Notes under the pieces: model-generated | The model's input: the letters and a program-made list of their open reading frames with translations, nothing else | Told to the model about the DNA's origin: nothing | Database searches by the model: none | Assembly: GCF_003672135.1 (NCBI RefSeq) | Contig: NC_039509.1 | Location: 17,677,495-17,741,494, forward strand | Direction of reading: 5' to 3' | Source of the DNA: Ooceraea biroi | Taxonomy: Eukaryota; Arthropoda; Insecta; Hymenoptera; Formicidae | DNA: 64,000 nt | Position numbers and translations under genes: made by a program | Shown: one piece after another, positions 57,961-64,000 of the stretch | How positions within the stretch are numbered: the first letter of the stretch is position 1 | Layout: each line of letters opens with the position of its first letter

Positions 57961-59191
57961 CTAAATGTATAAAGAACCATCAGCAGGGCCTAGATATCTC
58001 ATAGAGATTAATATTACATCAATTAACGTCCACACGCCCAGGCCACCAAAACTGAAAAGCTTGCCAATGCCTTCCTGCCAGTGTCCCAAGTAAAACCTGC
58101 AATCATTCAATAAACATCCTGATCAAATTGATATCTAAAAAAAATTATCTACATTTTATACAACATTCGCAGGATCAATGTACCTATCGGCACCAAACCC
58201 TCCAAGAGTAATGCTCAAAATCAGAGCTGTAGACCATCGATACCCGATTGTCCAATTACAAGGCAAGTTCTTCATAAACTTTCGTCTGCCTAGACACAGT
58301 ACGTCGCTGTTTACCGTACAATTTGTCCTGTAAGAGGAACACTGCTCATCAACATCTATCGTTAAGACTAAAAACAAAATTTACAAAATTGACAAAATTT
58401 ATGCGAACCTATAATACTGTTGTGGAGACGCTACTGAGCTACAGGAATTTTTCTGATGACACTGATGCTCCCAATGATCAGTCTGATAACAATAGCGGCA
58501 CATATACTTCTTCAGAAAAGACGGACTGCCCTGTCGAGAAACGAATCATTGAAATAACTCGATACCGACGACTATACGTCAACGCATTAGAGAATTCTAA
58601 ATTTCGCACCAAGAAAAAATTGTAAAATTACCAGAATTTAACGTACCACGCAATCGACGTGATCCTTTATGGAACAGTTGGCATCATATGTAGCACCGTA
58701 TACACAGTTATAATTAAAATTACAGTTCAGACATTCCACGCTCAACTCTGCACAGGATATCCCACTTGGGCACAAACTGGCTGTCTCCTCCTGTAGAATT
58801 TTAACAGTTCCATTTATTTGTATCTAACATTACCGACTTGTTCCGAAAGGACTCACCTTTTTACTACTGTAGGCTGGTGTGGAGTTTACATTGGCTTCTT
58901 TCAGTGCATAGCTGATTGCACTATCTGCAATCACATGAAATGTCAAAGTACAAGTGTAAAAAGAAGATATCTAAAGGCTACTACGTCACGCCCATGCTAA
59001 GAATCTGCACTTTTTTTACAAATGAGCGAGGATCTCAAGCTTATGCGGGACATTATCAATCAATTATTCGCGTCGATATTGAAGGAGCAAGTTTGCTCAC
59101 CATGACCCATGTGAGCCTCTTGGACGGAGGTGGACAGGAGGGCGACGAGAAGGAATATCACGTTCCTCAGATTGACCCGTACGACGTTCAT
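57961..59191 (-). CDS. TM2D3: TM2D3 / almondex, TM2-domain membrane protein
   Basis: Six exons: 59191-59101, 58924-58857, 58790-58647, 58530-58409, 58327-58184 and 58096-57961 (stop TAG), in phase, 234 residues. A signal peptide (NVIFLLVALLSTSVQEAH) is followed by a cysteine-rich ectodomain (LCPSGISCAELSVECLNCNF, YMCRYCYQTDHWEHQCHQKN) and then CNWTIGYRWSTALILSITLG. The TM2 domain has two helices joined by the conserved DRF turn (GADRFYLG), and the protein ends GPADGSLYI, diagnostic for TM2D3 among TM2D1-3. The Drosophila orthologue almondex is a maternal neurogenic gene acting in Notch signalling near gamma-secretase. The ATG was chosen because it gives a proper signal peptide and correct phase into exon 2. 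Confidence 0.92.
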
Positions 59192-60310
59192 CCTACGATT
59201 TTACTCGCCAAAAAGCTCTCTGAAGTTGCCGAGCTTGTCCGCGCACATAAATTCAGAAGACGCAACAGCGTCTCGCGCCAAGTGCGCACATGAAAATCGC
59301 GTATCGGAGTATACGTGGGCAGTGGCTGTTATCGCTTCTTCAGAGCATTCTATACTACAGAAAAAATCCGAAGAGCGGTTAGGTTGACATACAAATCAAA
59401 ACAATCGGCGAGTAACACTTGCACACTTGATTTAGTGCGACGTGCCGAAAGCAGAGGTCTCTTTCCACATGCACAAGTACCTAGACGCGGCACGTACAAG
59501 TCGTACAACCCCGGAAGTGCCCGAACTGGATGGCATTAACGACGCCGAGCGTAACGAAGAATGCCGAGGGATATCGTGCGCCTACGCCTATGACCGCGAT
59601 CTCGTTCCTGCTGATTTTTGCAGCCGCGTGATAATTCGCGACATGGATGCTCGCTAATCACAGGCAATGGCAGTCTGAAAAGTCGCGTCAGAGCAAATAA
59701 AGAAGAAACGTGACAGTCGAGTAACAATAAATAAACGAGACAAATGCGAAGGTGAAAATTAGCCGAGGGCGCGAGCGCCGTAAAGCTTTTTTCGCTTGTT
59801 TCCGACAATCAGCTGACTTCCGGTATTAATACGAGACGTTGAGATGTAGCAAGGTGTTTCGGCAGGTTTGCTCGACGAGGTAGTGTCGCCTTCTTTTACT
59901 TTTCGTTTCCCGCGGGAGAGAACGCAAGGCTCGCGTCCGCCGTCCGCGAGGCACGCGCGAGCGGTGCGCTTTTTCTACGTTTTAGCCTAGTTCCGGCCGG
60001 AACGAAGTGATATTAATCTACGCCTAGCCGCGCGGAGTAGGTTGCGAGCGGGACACGTTTTTTCCCGGAGTATCGCGACTGCGGTGCGCGAAGACAGTCG
60101 GCGATATTCCTATGCTGCTATTCCCGGTGCCCGATCCTCAACGGGTAACTTCGTATCGCATCACATCGATGGTAAGCAGGACTTGCGACGCAAAAGATTG
60201 TCTAGGATTGCAAACAAGTGTCTTCGAGTGTCTTTGTTCTTAGGATTCTGTGTGACGACGCCTTCGCTGCTTCTGCTGCTGCTGCTGTTGGTATCGTAAT
60301 CGAGAGCAAC
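59192..60310. promoter_or_regulatory. Divergent upstream region of TM2D3 and the peptidase-like gene
   Basis: 1.1 kb between opposite start codons. 59830-60300 is GC- and CpG-rich and probably contains the plus-strand promoter and a 5' UTR exon ending at a GTAAGC donor (60172), with the acceptor TTCTTAG ending at 60243. No further coding segment is supported; the open frame at 58916-59293 on plus is the mirror of TM2D3 exon 1. Confidence 0.45.
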
Positions 60311-63300
60311 ATGAACTCCGAGGGAAACGATGGGAACAAGCAGGGTAAAGCGGAGGTCAGAGTGGACGTTGGTTCGAAGAACGATAATCAGTCCAAAGTG
60401 GCACCGAGGACCGTCAGTCCAAGATCCATCATGGAGCAAGGTGTAGTGGCATCCAAGCCGTTACAGCTGGAGACCAAAGCTGCCGTGGTCGAGCAGTCGC
60501 GATTGAATAACAACAGTGGCGAGAGTAACATCAAGCACATGTCGTCCAAGAGCACCGTCGCACTGTCCAACGGGACGAAATCCATGGAGAATGTGTCCGA
60601 TTGTGCCAATTCCCTGGAACAGAATGCCTCTCAGGACGCAACGTCGAGCGTAAACATATCCTCTGTGTTTACCAGTACCATCAATATCAAACTTCAGACT
60701 GTAAGCACTAACGCCATGTGTCAATTGAAGCATAAGACTGCCGCGAGCGCGAGCGCGTTGAATCTGCCTAAGTCTCAAATGCACTTGAACCTATCTTCCT
60801 CTCAAGCGAGTACGCACCACAGTCATAACTTGGCAGCGGTCGTTCTTAATTCCGCCGCAGCTACTAGTGCTATGGCACATTCAAGTGTATCCACAGCAAG
60901 CGCACCATTAATGCCTCCTAATTTATCAACAAGCAAGCCAAACGACGACATAGACATGAAGAACAACGTAGATTATGCGTCTGCCATAGAGAAATGCCCT
61001 TCTAAGGTTTCCTGCAGTTCCGATTCTAGTCCAGAGGCCGACTGTTCCTGGACATCGAAGTCCTATGGATCTAAACGTGTACTAAATAATATAGGTGGTA
61101 GCATAGGTTCAACGAGTCAAGGAACTTGTTGCTTCTTAAGACCTAACATTAACGGCAGCAGAGAAGCCGCAGGACCAAGTGGATTGCAGAGAGTAGGTTC
61201 TTGCATATGTCCGACTCTCGTACCTTCTGTGCTCAGACTTAAAATTTTTTTACCATTAGGCCTCGCAGAGAGAACAGATAGAACGCATGGATTCTAGCTC
61301 GGGGAACGAAGGGGACATGTCTGACGGAGAGGATTACTGCATCTACACGTACAAAGGGAACGATGATACGATGCATGCGGATCAGCAGGAAGAGTTGAAT
61401 CAGGGTCATGTAGAAAACTATGAGGTAGAGGGGCAGAATCACAGCGGTAGATCAAGTCCAGAGATGGATTTCCTGGAAATGGATTTTGATCCTGGGCCTT
61501 CTTGTGAACAGGTAAGATGCGCGTGCGCTGCATTATGCTGCTGCGACTGTGCCGTCAGGCTGCAATGTTTTCTTCTCTTCTCTACAGGATACCGGAGACA
61601 GTGATTTGGCCTCTATAAATGAAGATATACAGAACATAGCGGTAGATAACATAGAGCCAGACCCGGTGTTGAACGACCTGAGTAGCGGAAAGGTCGTGTC
61701 CAGGCAAGCGCTGGCTGCGGCCACGCCGCAAATCGCGAAACAAAGCGCACAGAACGTCAATCACGCAACAACTTTTCAACAATGCACGAGCAACCAATCG
61801 GCGATAGAGCAAACCGCGAAATCAACCTATTCCGCTCCATGGATGCCTAGTACGAGCAGTGGAACTGGTACTATCTCTGTTCATTCGATGATAGAAATTA
61901 CGACGGTGTCGATGCAGCAGGTACTTGATGTTGCGTGAAATTTACAGGAAGATGGGACAGCGCGGCGCTATATCGTAACACAGGCTGTCCGCTACGCGAA
62001 TCCTACGGTTATCACAACACGAGTGGCGATCTCATTTCACCTGGCGATAATAGAGATTCCGACTCGGAATTATGGGTCGAGCCCTCGACCGCGTCAGTCC
62101 CAGACAATTCCAATCTGAATGCTAGGAGAGTCAATCTTAGTTCTACGCTTTATCATCGCATGATGGCGAAGAAGCTGATGCTCAACAAGCAAGCTGCGTT
62201 TAATCAAAGCGGTGATTCCAATCTGGTGGGTATACGCGCCGCTAAAAAGATAAATAACAAATTTGTCAAGCGAATTCGCTCGTTAAATGTCAACCGATGT
62301 TCGAACGTAGGAAAGTGAGTTGTGCAACGAGCGGTTAGATGGATTGCCACCAGTTGAGAAAGTAATGCTGTGGAGTGAACAGGAAGCCACGATGAAGCAA
62401 GTGACGCAAATTGGTACATCTGCCTGTGGTGCTACATCTGCGATTAACGCTTTGGTAATATCGAAAGTATTAATTAATGTATAAATATGATGTCGAAAAT
62501 TAATATAATATAAAATAATATAATATAAAAAATCATACAAATTTTCATGATTATTCACATACGTGCATCATCTGTTTCAGCTGGCCTTAAATGTATCATT
62601 TTCTCTGGAAGTATTAGTAAAGGGTGTAAATACGAGATTGAGGGAACTCAGTGTACCATTACCAAAATATCTTGTCAGTCGATCGGTAGCAGGGGCAACT
62701 CATAAGGACATAGCCCGAGGAATATCTCTGTCGACGAACGGCGCAGCCGTAACCAAGTTCTTTGCATTTTATCCGGAGAGAAAGGTGTCGTTATCTCACT
62801 GGTTGCATTATTGGATTTCCAAGGGTGAGAGATTGAAAAAGAACGCTTCGCAACGAAGCCGTCGTCGTAGCGACTAAACGCGATAAACGGTACAAGTGTG
62901 AAATATTTTTCTAGGCGCTGCGCCGATCGCGACGTTGAACTTGCAACACTGTGGCGAGGGTTGCGACATACCGGACGCGTGGCATCATCAGATGATATTC
63001 GGTGTAGGTCAGGCTGGTATATACTTGACAAATCCTCTGGAATGCTTGCCCGAACAGGTTCGTATAAGTTCGAGACTTACTATCGTCGTGACACGATCGC
63101 TACAGGTTTAACTCTTCGTCTTTACGTAATTTCAGCTTGTCTGGCATCAATTAGTCAGTCCGAGTATTTTGTTGATACGAAAAACGGACGTGCTGGCTCA
63201 TTGGAGCGCAAATACGGATTTAACGCCACTCGCGATGATGGATCAGAAGTGGCGAAAGCTTAATGTTCTTGGTACGTTACGTGTGTACTCTTTTTTTTTT

Positions 63301-63552
63301 TCCTACGCGCGTTACATCTTTGTGGCTATCATGTTGCAATAATTTTAACGAAAACAAACGTTCATGACAGGACAAGTTGTAAATATGGTGCGCGAAGCAA
63401 TGAGCCAGAGACAGCAACCTAACGGCACGACTGCCGGAGCGACTCACGTTCGCATCCCGGCGTCCTATCAAGCAGGTATCACGCTGGTCATGTGTGCAGA
63501 CTCCGCCGCAGCCACCGAACTGTTACACGCAGAACAACTACCGCTACTCTAG
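60311..63552 (+). CDS. Unrecognised protein with Ser/Asn-rich N-terminus and C39/papain-like peptidase signature
   Basis: Nine exons: 60311-61192, 61260-61511, 61588-61867, 61948-62225, 62311-62454, 62581-62824, 62915-63057, 63136-63271 and 63371-63552 (stop TAG), in phase, 846 residues. Residues 1 to about 560 are low complexity (Ser, Asn, Thr) with an acidic patch (GNEGDMSDGEDYCIYTYKG). From about 565 the protein is compact. It shows Gln597-x5-Cys603-Gly (QIGTSACGATS), then His717-His718 ... Asn733-Pro (HHQMIFGVG...GIYLTNPLE). Gln six residues before the Cys, and His about 15 before Asn/Asp-Pro, is the spacing of C39-type cysteine peptidases. SVAGATHKDI and WHHQMIFGVGQAG look strongly conserved. 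Function unknown; peptidase activity is inference. The 61868-61947 and 62226-62310 introns were chosen because they alone keep one frame. Confidence 0.75.
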
Positions 63553-63636
63553 TCTTATTAATCAAAATCAGCGAACACCTCCTCTGGACTGGCCCCTCCC
63601 CACTTGGTTTACCATAAATTTTATTAGCAGGCTGGT

Positions 63637-63671
<35 letters not shown>

Positions 63672-64000
63672 ATGATCTTGTAGCTCATTTGTGTAAGCGG
63701 ATCTGATGTAATGAAGATAATTTACATTTTTGACACAAACATGTTTGTATTCGAAGAGAGTATTACTAATTAAAATATATTTCAATAGAATATTTCTGTT
63801 TTACACACACGTGCAGTTATATATTCGTCGATTTAAGCTAAGTAAATTAAGCTACCGAAATTAATTATTCTAGGCTTAATTATAATTAAAAGTAAAGATT
63901 ATAATTTCAATATAACGTTCCGTTACACGTGATTATTTCTATGGCGGACAACTCGAGGTAAATGAAATAGTTTTGAGATATTTTTTATTGTAATGTGCTA
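63553..64000. other. 3' UTR and flank with (CA)n microsatellite
   Basis: Downstream of the TAG at 63550-63552. It has a CA dinucleotide run at about 63639-63669. The remainder is AT-rich. No gene seen. Confidence 0.5.
63639..63669. repeat. (CA)n microsatellite
   Basis: About 15 uninterrupted CA units in the 3' UTR region of the preceding gene; likely length-polymorphic. Confidence 0.95.

Noticed and set aside
58916..59293. Plus-strand frame of about 125 codons
   Set aside because: It is the mirror of TM2D3 exon 1 and its upstream region; the minus-strand model has a signal peptide and correct splicing.
61921..61947. 27-nt intron between QQ and EDG in the peptidase-like gene
   Set aside because: Too short for the splicing machinery and it leads to an early stop; the 80-nt intron 61868-61947 keeps one long frame.
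1..64000. CRISPR arrays, operons or prokaryotic elements
   Set aside because: No spaced direct repeats of that kind; genes have spliceosomal introns throughout, so the DNA is eukaryotic nuclear.

Overview
The window is nuclear DNA of an insect, most likely a hymenopteran such as an ant. Genes have many short GT-AG introns, intergenic DNA is AT-rich, and the protein-coding genes are orthologues of conserved animal genes. The species call is inference from gene content and transposons, without any database comparison. All exon boundaries were worked out by hand from splice consensus, reading phase and family similarity.

Layout, left to right. (1) 1-7600, minus strand: 5' part of MAD2L2/REV7, COQ8 (ADCK3) and HERPUD. 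(2) 8168-9189: a foldback transposon with THAP-coding arms and an 8-bp target duplication, interpreted as a non-autonomous P-superfamily element. (3) 9491-15343, plus: KNL1/Spc105 kinetochore scaffold with MELT arrays that contain a very recent tandem duplication. (4) 15344-18358: no firm gene, but a GC-rich tract with one credible orphan exon. (5) 18359-22504, minus: IQCA1/DRC11. It is divergent from a leucine-rich-repeat membrane protein (22775-26196, plus). (6) 27656-28505, plus: APRT. (7) about 28990-33060: a degraded non-LTR retrotransposon whose two ORFs meet at a canonical -1 slippery heptamer. (8) 33143-35687, minus: TBC1D31. A small THAP-domain gene (36345-37015, minus) is divergent from NSE4 (37711-39433, plus). 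(9) 40105-45073, minus: mitochondrial ATP synthase beta and PDAP1. PIGQ (45688-47649) lies on plus, then UQCC4/CCSMST1 (47928-48290, minus). (10) 49682-59191, minus: golgin-97 (GOLGA1) and TM2D3/almondex. (11) 60311-63552, plus: an unrecognised 846-residue protein whose C-terminal half carries a C39/papain-like peptidase signature.

This is ordinary housekeeping chromatin rather than an operon-like system. Several genes share themes: respiratory chain (COQ8, ATP synthase beta, UQCC4), chromosome maintenance and segregation (MAD2L2, KNL1, NSE4), cilium/centrosome (DRC11, TBC1D31), and ER/Golgi membrane traffic (HERPUD, PIGQ, golgin-97). The less ordinary items are the foldback element, the KNL1 repeat expansion, the retrotransposon frameshift site, a 38-bp perfect palindrome filling an NSE4 intron, and the peptidase-like domain of the last gene.
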